The position numbers were made by a program, and so were the translations under genes. DNA of 23,292 bases from Proteobacteria bacterium UBA6920. GTDB lineage: Bacteria > Pseudomonadota > Gammaproteobacteria > SG8-11. This document shows, piece after piece, positions 8,271 to 14,458 of the stretch (position 1 is its first letter; the number at the start of each line of letters is the position of its first letter). The notes beneath the pieces were generated by a model. That model ran no database searches. It was not told where the DNA came from and saw only the letters and a list, made by a program, of their open reading frames with translations. The stretch covers positions 1 through 23,292 of the forward strand of contig DKAS01000170.1 of assembly GCA_002448875.1 (NCBI GenBank), read 5' to 3'.

Positions 8271-8660
8271 ATTCTTTGCCTGCCTGAGGAACGATAGGTA
8301 CTTATTCTTTAAGACGGACAATTCAGCCGTGTCCCTCATGGGAAAGACTATAAATAGCTAACATGGACAAGAAAGTTAGAAAGGACATAAGTGATTTGTG
8401 CGAAATTCACATTCCGCTCGCCGGTCCACAGGGACACGATGGCAACACCTTGGATTATGTCACATGGGATCGGCTAACAAGGCCACACGAAGAAAAAGTG
8501 AAAGGCCATGCGCAGGAAGCACATGGCCGTCACTTTGGGTGGTGGTATGGGTAAACCAGGAATAGGCCGACTATACGGGTGCGTAAATAACAAAGTAAAA
8601 GACTAAATAACTCTACCCATATGACCAAAAGTGACTAAAAGACCGGCGCTCAACAAACCG
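8271..8660. other. AT-richer stretch with no confident gene
   Basis: Between the nsrR upstream region and the hairpin beyond hsp20, this stretch is visibly richer in A and T than its surroundings. It uses short words such as TAAAAGAC at 8596-8603 and again at 8636-8643. It contains one small open frame (8363-8554) and otherwise nothing I can assign: no tRNA, transposase remnant or long repeat. It may be a leftover of acquired DNA or a regulatory region for both neighbours. Confidence 0.5.
8363..8554 (+). CDS. Possible small hypothetical protein (63 aa)
   Basis: The open frame encodes a charged, His-rich peptide with no signal peptide or membrane helix. It matches no family I recognise. Against it being a gene: no clear ribosome-binding site precedes the ATG, and it is short. 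It also uses codons rare in the neighbouring genes (AGA, AGG, ATA, CTA). In favour: it lies in a region with no other gene, and the unusual codon use could mean horizontally acquired DNA. It could also be the edge of a degraded larger gene. Confidence 0.25.
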   Translation: MDKKVRKDISDLCEIHIPLAGPQGHDGNTLDYVTWDRLTRPHEEKVKGHAQEAHGRHFGWWYG

Positions 8661-8700
8661 CGCCCGGCGGCGGTCCATTGCAACGGACCGGCACCGGGCG
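8661..8700 (-). terminator. Strong nested stem-loop downstream of hsp20
   Basis: CGCCCGG (8661-8667) pairs with CCGGGCG (8694-8700), and inside it CGGTCC (8671-8676) pairs with GGACCG (8685-8690). It lies 18 bases beyond the hsp20 stop codon in the direction of transcription and is the likely transcription end. The following T content on the minus strand is moderate (GTTTGTTG). Confidence 0.65.
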
Positions 8701-8718
8701 TATTTGCGGCTTGTCCCG

Positions 8719-9228
8719 TCAATCGATCTTTATCGAGTGCTTATTGGCTTTTTCCAGCTTGGGGATGGACAGTTCAAGCAGGCCGTTGTTAAAACTGGCC
8801 TTGATCTTGTCCGCAGCAACCGCACACGGTAAGGTCACCGTCCGCCTGAAAGCATTGCTGCTGATTTCAGAGCGATAGTAATCTTTCTTTTCCTCCTTCT
8901 TCTCCTGCTTTACGCTCGCCTTGATCGTCAAGGTATTGTCCGTTAGCGTGACCTCCAGTTGATCCTTCTGCACACCGGGCAATTCCGCCTTGACCAGCAA
9001 TACTTCATCCTGATCGATGATATCGATGGCGGGCAACCGTTCCGCAAAATCCCAACCTAATCTCCGGAACTGTGGGAATTCAAACAAACTCGGCCAGAAC
9101 GCGTTACGCGAGAAAATATTCTCCATCATCCGCTCCATTTCCGCGAAGGGCGAGAAATACTCCCGCGCTACCGGTTCTTTCGCGAGTTCTTTTTTGGTGA
9201 TGTCATGAATTTTAGCCGTTTTGCCCAT
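8719..9228 (-). CDS. Hsp20 family small heat-shock protein
   Basis: This 169-aa protein starts at an ATG with AAGGAGG 6 bases upstream. An N-terminal arm of about 60 residues, rich in Phe and charged residues (ending LGWDFAERLP), leads into an alpha-crystallin domain at about 62-160. The arm has the usual ERMMENIF-like helix. The domain includes AELPGVQKDQLEV, and its diagnostic A-x-x-x-N-G-x-L motif appears as ASFNNGLLEL followed by SIPK. Such proteins are ATP-independent cytoplasmic holdases that bind unfolding proteins as large oligomers. It forms a single-gene unit. No convincing heat-shock sigma-32 promoter is visible upstream, but two palindromes are. Confidence 0.95.
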   Translation of the reverse strand: MGKTAKIHDITKKELAKEPVAREYFSPFAEMERMMENIFSRNAFWPSLFEFPQFRRLGWDFAERLPAIDIIDQDEVLLVKAELPGVQKDQLEVTLTDNTLTIKASVKQEKKEEKKDYYRSEISSNAFRRTVTLPCAVAADKIKASFNNGLLELSIPKLEKANKHSIKID

Positions 9229-9274
9229 GACAACCTCCTTCAGAAAACTCTGATATTCCAGCTACACACTATCC

Positions 9275-9298
9275 GCCGGATAGCCCACCCCATCCGGC
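9275..9298. promoter_or_regulatory. Inverted repeat in the hsp20 leader
   Basis: GCCGGAT (9275-9281) is repeated inverted as ATCCGGC (9292-9298) around 10 bases, about 47-70 bases before the hsp20 start. It could be an operator or a leader stem-loop; no known site is matched. Confidence 0.35.
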
Positions 9299-9313
9299 AC
9301 CACAGTTGTTATC

Positions 9314-9325
9314 ATTGATATCAAT
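9314..9325. promoter_or_regulatory. Perfect 12-bp palindrome upstream of hsp20
   Basis: ATTGATATCAAT is a perfect palindrome in an AT-rich block about 86 bases before hsp20. It resembles the half-sites of FNR-type boxes (TTGAT and ATCAA) but without the 4-base spacer those need, so a different dimeric regulator or chance is more likely. Confidence 0.35.
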
Positions 9326-9421
9326 ATAAAAGATCGATACACGGAACGGGATCCGTAGAAGTACGCAAAGTCAAATCACGGAATTGGCAACGTTTTTCAG
9401 TCTTACGCGCCGCCGTCCGAT

Positions 9422-10042
9422 CTACCTGGCGACACGTTTCCACCCCAACAGATAGGCGTCGAGCAGCCAGTAACTGCCATCACGCTGCAGCAGCGGAATC
9501 TTACGCGCATAGTCACCGGGCCATTTCTCGTTACGAAAGTTCTGCTCCGCCACCTTAACCGCGCCCTCCTTGAGATCGACCGAGGTGATCACGGCCACGT
9601 GTCCGGTACCGAGGTATTCACGACCATAGATCAGCAGATCGCCCGCCTGGGGCGCGGACGCGGAGCCGTTGACAAATGTTTCCAGCCTGGACTCCTTGCC
9701 CGCGGGCACGGAGCTTACATGGTCGACTTTGTTCCACAGATCAGCCGCCACATCCACGTCACCGTAGACCACGCCGTCATGGACCAGCAGCCAGCGGCGA
9801 GCATATTCCACGCACTGCCATTTGATCCCGGTATAGGTGCCATTGACTTTGGACGGTTCGAAGACGACGCAAGCGGCGTTACAGTTTGAATAAGCCTCCA
9901 CCCCCGACGGAGACTTACCCAGCACCTGTCCGTAAGCGCTCACGCAATCGGACTGACATTGTTCCGGCAATGCGGCCCCGGCGGGGGAAAGCAAGCCGCC
10001 CCCGACGAGCAGCAGCCAGATGGAGAATTCCCGTATTTTCAT
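9422..10042 (-). CDS. Exported CHAP-domain amidase
   Basis: The ATG at 10042 is chosen because AGAGGG lies 7 bases upstream and a signal peptide (about 1-24) follows directly; two earlier in-frame starts lack a ribosome site. The product is 206 aa. A cysteine-rich segment (Cys29, 33, 54, 58) precedes a CHAP cysteine-peptidase/amidase domain at about 70-204. The likely catalytic residues are Cys77 (WQCVEYARRW), His148 (TGHVAVI) and Glu166 (AEQN), with spacing close to that of the amidase half of glutathionylspermidine synthetase/amidase, which this domain most resembles. Export suggests it acts on peptidoglycan peptides or other amides in the periplasm. It is divergent from the hydrolase lipoprotein gene. 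The family is sure; the substrate is not. Confidence 0.85.
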   Translation of the reverse strand: MKIREFSIWLLLVGGGLLSPAGAALPEQCQSDCVSAYGQVLGKSPSGVEAYSNCNAACVVFEPSKVNGTYTGIKWQCVEYARRWLLVHDGVVYGDVDVAADLWNKVDHVSSVPAGKESRLETFVNGSASAPQAGDLLIYGREYLGTGHVAVITSVDLKEGAVKVAEQNFRNEKWPGDYARKIPLLQRDGSYWLLDAYLLGWKRVAR

Positions 10043-10230
10043 CGCGCGCCCTCTGTCTGGATTGTTCGTCAGCATGATATCACCATCAAGCCGCGGGTGA
10101 ATCCCGTACCGCTGCCGCATCGGATCGCCACCACCCTCAGCGCCTGTACCCTACTCGCACTACGGCGATTCGCCTATACTAGTGCCAGGCAGGCCGGCAC
10201 CGGCCAGCGATAACCCCGGAACCGCCGCCC

Positions 10231-11787
10231 ATGCACAGAAAATCCGTTGTAACGACCAGCAGCGCCAGCCTGGCATTTTGTCTGGCGGCATATGTCAGCA
10301 CCCTGCTGTCGGCCTGCACCCACGTCTCCGGCCCCGTCGCGGAGTACGCCGCGTTACCGAACAGTAAAATCGAATTCGTCACTGAACCGGTGTTTGCCAG
10401 CCGCATGCAAATCCTGCGCGCCGGCTCCCCCGACAAACCCGCCGTGGTGCTCATCCATGGCATGGGGGACAGGGGCATGAGCGACTGGCGCTATCTGGTA
10501 CCGGAACTGGCCGCCAACTACTATGTGCTGGCACTGGATTTGCCGGGTTTTGGCGCTTCAGAAGCCAAGAACGCCGAGTACGACATTGACCATTACGCCG
10601 AGGTTATAAAATGGCTGGTGGACACCTACAGCAGCGGACCCTTGCGCATCGTCGGCCATTCCCTGGGCGGCGCCGTGGCCCTGCGCTATACGGCGAAATA
10701 CCCGCAGCGGGTGCACTCTTTGGTGATCGCCGATGTTGCCGGCATTCTCTACCGCACCACGGTCACTGAATACATCACCCAACTCGATCCTAACTTCAAG
10801 GATCCGATCGCCAAGCTGTTCAAACCCCTGGTCAAAGGCGTAAACATACTGCTGCGCACCATCACCGGCGGATTCGGCGTAGCGCGGGTACAGAACCGGC
10901 TGTACAGCATTCTCCACGACCCCGACCTGCGCGCGACGTACTTTCGTGGCAGCAGAATCATCGCTGCCTTGGGCCTGGTACTAAGCAATTTCAGCGCTGA
11001 CCTGGACAAAATCGACAAACCCACCCTGATCGTCTGGGGCGACAACGATAACGTCGCCCCATTGCGCACCGGCAAGCTGCTGGAATACAAGATCAAGGGT
11101 TCGGTGCTGAAAACCATCCATGCTGCCGGGCATGCGCCCATGCTGACCCAGCCGGAACTGTTCAACCATCTGGTGCTCACCGCGTTCGCCTCGCCACCGA
11201 GCCGGTCGGAACCGCTGTTTCCCGTCGCCCGCGACTCGACCAATCCCGAACCGGCCTACTGCCTTTACCAGGAGGAACCGGTCACCATCAGCGGCGAATA
11301 CGGCGTCGTGGTGATAGACCACTGCGCGCAGGCGGTACTGCGCGACGTGATCAGCGAGCAAGTCATCATCCATAACTCGACGGCGACTCTGGAAAACGTC
11401 ACCACCGCCGGCGACCCCTGGGGCCTGGTAGTCCACAACTCCATCGTCAACGTGCAGCGCAGCCGCTTGACCGGCAGCGTCATCGGCCTGCTGGCGCAGG
11501 AGTCCCGCATCAACATCGAACAAAGCCGGATAAGCGGCCAGGGTTACGGCATGGTGCTGAGCGATTCCGTCGCGGAGCTCAATGGCATTGAGAGCAGTGG
11601 TGACAAGGCGTTACAGGTAACCGACAGTGAGTTACACGCCACAGGCATCGATTTGACAGGCAATGTTTTCGCACTGGGAACGACATCGCCGGCAACGCTG
11701 ATGTTTTCCGTCAGTCATGTACGCAGCGCGCACTTCGACAATTACCTGCACGGACCGATCATCTTTATCCCCAACGAACCGCTGTAA
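10231..11787 (+). CDS. Lipoprotein: alpha/beta hydrolase fused to a predicted beta-helix
   Basis: The 518-aa product starts with a lipoprotein signal peptide whose lipobox is LSAC, with Cys29 as the lipidated residue. Thr30 at +2 favours the outer membrane. An alpha/beta hydrolase domain covers about 50-325: oxyanion region HGMGD (76-80), nucleophile Ser144 in GHSLGG, and likely acid Asp273 (WGDNDNVAP) and base His301 (AAGHAPM). From about 345 to 500 the sequence is made of short beta-strand turns of about 22 residues, rich in Val, Ile, Ser and Asn, as in a right-handed beta-helix. This pairing is unusual; the second part may bind carbohydrate or other surface material. Substrate and role are unknown. 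It is convergent with the diguanylate cyclase gene. Confidence 0.83.
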   Translation: MHRKSVVTTSSASLAFCLAAYVSTLLSACTHVSGPVAEYAALPNSKIEFVTEPVFASRMQILRAGSPDKPAVVLIHGMGDRGMSDWRYLVPELAANYYVLALDLPGFGASEAKNAEYDIDHYAEVIKWLVDTYSSGPLRIVGHSLGGAVALRYTAKYPQRVHSLVIADVAGILYRTTVTEYITQLDPNFKDPIAKLFKPLVKGVNILLRTITGGFGVARVQNRLYSILHDPDLRATYFRGSRIIAALGLVLSNFSADLDKIDKPTLIVWGDNDNVAPLRTGKLLEYKIKGSVLKTIHAAGHAPMLTQPELFNHLVLTAFASPPSRSEPLFPVARDSTNPEPAYCLYQEEPVTISGEYGVVVIDHCAQAVLRDVISEQVIIHNSTATLENVTTAGDPWGLVVHNSIVNVQRSRLTGSVIGLLAQESRINIEQSRISGQGYGMVLSDSVAELNGIESSGDKALQVTDSELHATGIDLTGNVFALGTTSPATLMFSVSHVRSAHFDNYLHGPIIFIPNEPL

Positions 11788-11793
11788 CAGCGG
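11779..11793. terminator. Hairpin with the stop codon in its loop
   Basis: CCGCTG (11779-11784) pairs with CAGCGG (11788-11793); the 3-base loop is the TAA stop of the hydrolase lipoprotein. It lies at the junction with the convergent diguanylate cyclase gene, 4 bases before that gene's stop. It has no T run. Confidence 0.4.
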
Positions 11794-11797
11794 CGCC

Positions 11798-12787
11798 TCA
11801 GATACTGACCCGATTGCGGCCCCCGTGCTTGGCGCGATACAGGGCGTCGTCGGCCGCCGCCAGCAGGGCGTCGGCCTCCTGGCCGGCGGCCAGCTGGGTC
11901 AGACCGATGGAGACGGTCACCGACGGCAGCGGCTCCTTGTCCGGACCGCGGGCACTGCGCATCTGGACCGCGTTACGCACGCGTTCAGCGACGTCGCGAG
12001 CCTCATCAATGGTGGTTTCCGGCAGCAGGACAACGAATTCCTCGCCACCGTATCGTGCCGGCAGATCCGTCGGACGCAGCTGCTTGATCACCACTTTCGC
12101 CACGCCATGCAGGACGCTGTCGCCGGCCAAGTGACCGTGCCGATCGTTAAACTGTTTGAAGTGATCAATGTCCAGCATCAGCACGCTGAGCTGGTGGCTG
12201 CGCTGCACCAGACGCGGCAAATTCTCCATCAGCCAGCGCCGGTTGTACAGACCGGTCAGAAAATCCACCTTGGCATCCTGTTCGTACGCGCGCTGCTGAT
12301 GATAGCTGTCCGACAGGATGCGCTGGCCTTTGCGGATACGCCCCGAAAGCAGAATCAACAGATTGCGCGCCACCACGTGGGAACGGTTGATCAAGGACCA
12401 GATATAGACGTCCTTGATGGCGAACAGCAGGCAGGGACTGGCGGCATAGACGTAGGCCGATGCCGGCACCCCTTCCAGCGCCGACATTTCGCCCACGCAC
12501 GCTCCGGCATCGATATAGTCCAGGGTTTCCTGATGCTCCCCTTCCAGTTTCACCACCAGCCGCCCCTGCAGCAACAGGTATAACACATCGTTTTTCTGCC
12601 CGGGGGCGAACAGGGTTTCGCCGGCAGCCAGCCAGCGTTGCGGGCAGGTGTCGAGCAGCCATTCTATGGCCGCGGCATCCTCGCCGGCGAATAGCCGGGT
12701 TTGCAGCAGTTGCTCTACTGTCACCGGCGACGCCACCCCCGTTGCAGCCGGGCGGACGGTATCGATGTGCGGTGGTCTATCCATCAT
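11798..12787 (-). CDS. Diguanylate cyclase with degenerate cyclic-nucleotide-binding domain
   Basis: This 329-aa cytoplasmic protein starts at one of two tandem ATG codons after GGGAGG. Residues about 25-145 form a cyclic-nucleotide-binding fold with the GE(M) motif at 99-101. The phosphate-binding arginine expected ten residues after Glu100 is Ser110, so ordinary cAMP binding is doubtful. A helical linker leads to a GGDEF domain at about 170-329, with active-site GGEEF at 247-251, metal-binding Asp206/Asp208 (LDIDHF), and the product-inhibition I-site RxxD at 238-241, five residues before the active site. It should make c-di-GMP from GTP and be feedback-inhibited. It may supply c-di-GMP to the PilZ-bearing synthases 5 kb away; that link is inference. 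It appears to be a single-gene unit. Confidence 0.92.
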   Translation of the reverse strand: MMDRPPHIDTVRPAATGVASPVTVEQLLQTRLFAGEDAAAIEWLLDTCPQRWLAAGETLFAPGQKNDVLYLLLQGRLVVKLEGEHQETLDYIDAGACVGEMSALEGVPASAYVYAASPCLLFAIKDVYIWSLINRSHVVARNLLILLSGRIRKGQRILSDSYHQQRAYEQDAKVDFLTGLYNRRWLMENLPRLVQRSHQLSVLMLDIDHFKQFNDRHGHLAGDSVLHGVAKVVIKQLRPTDLPARYGGEEFVVLLPETTIDEARDVAERVRNAVQMRSARGPDKEPLPSVTVSIGLTQLAAGQEADALLAAADDALYRAKHGGRNRVSI

Positions 12788-12842
12788 CCTCCCTCGCGGA
12801 TGGCGATCGGCCGGGGTAAAGGCGCGACCGTGATAGTTCCGT

Positions 12843-13100
12843 TTACTTCAGCAGGTCACCAGGCAAGGGCAAGGCGGGTAGTTTTTCCAGCGCCTTCAAC
12901 GCACCGCTGGGGTCCACCTTGGGCGCTTTCTTGGCAACATCGGTAACCACCTTGGTGGGATCCGGTACCGCCGGGGCGGAAACAGCCGGCGCCACGGGGA
13001 CGGGTACCGCCGGCACCCGCGGCACCGGTACGACCGGCGCATGGTGGTGCACACAAGAGGCGAGCAAAACGGCGCTCAACGCAATAAACACTGATTTCAT
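12843..13100 (-). CDS. Small proline/alanine/valine-rich lipoprotein
   Basis: This 85-aa protein starts at an ATG with AGGAG 6 bases upstream. Its signal peptide ends in a lipobox (LLASC, lipidated Cys16). The mature part opens with His-His-His, then repeated Val-Pro and Ala-Pro units (about 22-46), and a short amphipathic lysine-rich region. The Pro-rich stretch is probably extended and could span the periplasm or bind peptidoglycan. No family is recognised. A perfect TATAAT box lies 52 bases upstream of the start codon, and it seems to be transcribed alone. Confidence 0.72.
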   Translation of the reverse strand: MKSVFIALSAVLLASCVHHHAPVVPVPRVPAVPVPVAPAVSAPAVPDPTKVVTDVAKKAPKVDPSGALKALEKLPALPLPGDLLK

Positions 13101-13124
13101 GGCATACTCCTGTCGCTTAATTTC

Positions 13125-13157
13125 CCAGCATAGACACGGCTAATGCTGGCAATTATA
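13125..13157 (-). promoter_or_regulatory. Promoter -10 and overlapping inverted repeat for the Pro-rich lipoprotein
   Basis: On the minus strand, TATAAT occupies 13157-13152, 52 bases before the start codon. Just after it, CCAGCAT (13143-13149 read on minus) is repeated inverted at 13125-13131 around an 11-base gap. The inverted repeat would cover the transcription start, where a repressor could bind, or form a leader stem-loop. TTGATG as a -35 box would need a 20-base spacer, so the -35 is doubtful. Confidence 0.45.
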
Positions 13158-13305
13158 GAGATAGAATCGTATTAATTCATCAAAAAGGCTATTTCCTGAC
13201 TATCGACACTGAATTCCCGCGAAGACACCACCGGTAATTCCGTTGCCGACTATATCGGCGCCCAGGGCCCGTTGCCGCAACGCCACCGTCGCCAAGCCCC
13301 CCACC

Positions 13306-13374
13306 CCAGGCAGGGAATGGACGCCAGCGACAACCGGCATGCAGAAAATGCTCGCCTGTTCTTTCCCTGCCTGG
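13306..13374. repeat. 12-bp perfect inverted repeat in a gene leader
   Basis: CCAGGCAGGGAA (13306-13317) pairs perfectly with TTCCCTGCCTGG (13363-13374) across 45 bases. Inside it GCAT (13337-13340) can pair with ATGC (13348-13351). The whole structure ends 44 bases before the start of the 340-aa lipoprotein gene, so it could be a leader RNA fold or a binding region for a regulator. Confidence 0.55.
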
Positions 13375-13418
13375 CGCTGCATACTGACCCCAGGTCACCG
13401 GCGCCAGGAGTCGTCCTC

Positions 13419-14441
13419 ATGCCCCATCCCCACTCTGTACTTACGCTTTGCCTGGCCGGGTTTTTCGCCCTGGGGTTGACCGGGTGCGCCGACGAAAAAG
13501 ATCAAATGCAGGGACCGACGCTCGAACCCCTCGCTGCCGCGGTCAGCACCACCGTTCCCCTGGCCTATGCCGTGGCGGTCGCGCAGGCGGCGATCAGTGG
13601 CAATGCCGTGAACGGCGTCACCACCAGCACCGTCTGCAACACCTATCCTTGCCTGGCATCGGCGACATTCAACCTGGCCGACGGCAGTATCCCGGCCACG
13701 CTGCAAAGCTATGGCGATGTGTATGTGGCTGGATTGTGGCAGTCGGCGGAGCAGGCGCTGGTCACCGTGGTGTTTCTCGGCAGCACCGCCGGCAGCCGCA
13801 GTTACCCGGTCAACAAGATATCCACCATTCCGGTCATGCGCACCGCCGCGGGTCTCACCCTGGTGTATGCCAGCACCGACATCAATATCGCCACCGATCC
13901 CGATGACAGCGTTAGTCTCAGCAGTGCCCAGCAACAGGCGGAAGCGGACAGACTGAGCCTGGATCCCGGCAACGACCTGGAACTTGCCGCCGCCCTGGAC
14001 GCCTGGGTGGTCAACGTGGACTTCAACCATACGCCGCTGGATTTCGGCGACGACAGCTATACGCTCAGCGGCGGCGCTCAGTTTCTGGGCGTGGGGGATC
14101 AACAAGCCTATGTTTATCAATTGGGAGCTCTGGGCATGACCATGAATGCCGGCTGCGTACTCAATCCACGCCAGGGCTACGCCCTGATCAATGAACTGGA
14201 AGTCAGCACCGGTGCACCGGCGGACTGGCCCCGCCTGGGCACCGCCAGCCTGGAATTTCACCCGACCTGTGACGGCAAAGCACGCGCCCTGCTGGCGGTG
14301 GGCAGCTATGGCGCCCTCGCCAACAAAATCATCAATTTGAACTTTGCCCACGCCACCACCGGCGGCGGCGACGTGCCGCAATCGACCCCGGGCCAGCAGT
14401 CACCGCAGCGGCCACCCGCACCGCCGCGCGACCCGTGGTGA
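13419..14441 (+). CDS. Lipoprotein of unknown function (340 aa)
   Basis: The ATG at 13419 has AGGAG 8 bases upstream and puts a lipoprotein signal at the very start (LTGC lipobox, lipidated Cys23), so the longer open frame from 13272 is not used. The mature protein is rich in Ala, Gly, Ser and Thr, with beta-strand-like stretches and few charges. Paired cysteines occur as VCNTYPC, with two more near the C terminus, perhaps disulfides. A Thr-, Gly- and Pro-rich tail ends PPAPPRDPW. Ala or Asp after the lipidated Cys suggests outer-membrane sorting. I do not recognise a family. It is convergent with the Omp85 barrel gene and preceded by a long inverted repeat. Confidence 0.75.
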   Translation: MPHPHSVLTLCLAGFFALGLTGCADEKDQMQGPTLEPLAAAVSTTVPLAYAVAVAQAAISGNAVNGVTTSTVCNTYPCLASATFNLADGSIPATLQSYGDVYVAGLWQSAEQALVTVVFLGSTAGSRSYPVNKISTIPVMRTAAGLTLVYASTDINIATDPDDSVSLSSAQQQAEADRLSLDPGNDLELAAALDAWVVNVDFNHTPLDFGDDSYTLSGGAQFLGVGDQQAYVYQLGALGMTMNAGCVLNPRQGYALINELEVSTGAPADWPRLGTASLEFHPTCDGKARALLAVGSYGALANKIINLNFAHATTGGGDVPQSTPGQQSPQRPPAPPRDPW

Positions 14442-14458
14442 GCAATCGTCGGCTCACC
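14437..14458. terminator. Stem-loop spanning two convergent gene ends
   Basis: GGTGAGC (14437-14443) pairs with GCTCACC (14452-14458) around 8 bases. The left arm includes the stop codon of the lipoprotein gene, and the right arm the stop of the minus-strand barrel gene. It is a plausible bidirectional terminator, though no T run follows. Confidence 0.45.

Larger units (their letters stand above)
13101..13418. other. Divergent intergenic region between two lipoprotein genes
   Basis: These 318 bases hold the promoter and inverted repeat of the minus-strand lipoprotein at the left and a long inverted repeat in the leader of the plus-strand lipoprotein at the right. Short open frames inside (for example 13200-13382 on minus) have no ribosome site or recognisable domain, and I do not count them as genes. 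Confidence 0.6.

Noticed and set aside
8596..8643. Short direct repeat TAAAAGAC, possible repeat array or attachment site
   Set aside because: There are only two 8-base copies in AT-rich DNA, with no integrase or further units.
9314..9325. FNR-like box upstream of hsp20
   Set aside because: The half-sites TTGAT and ATCAA are present but overlap with no 4-base spacer, so it does not fit an FNR site.
11717..12583. 288-codon plus-strand open frame opposite the diguanylate cyclase
   Set aside because: The minus strand encodes complete GGDEF and I-site motifs; the plus frame has none.
13200..13382. 60-codon minus-strand open frame in the intergenic region, Gly/Val-rich
   Set aside because: Its composition looks protein-like, but it has no clear ribosome site and no recognised family, and it overlaps the leader inverted repeat.
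13395..14381. 328-codon minus-strand open frame opposite the lipoprotein
   Set aside because: The plus strand has a ribosome site, a lipobox and the right start, while this frame is His/Gly/Arg-rich without a domain.
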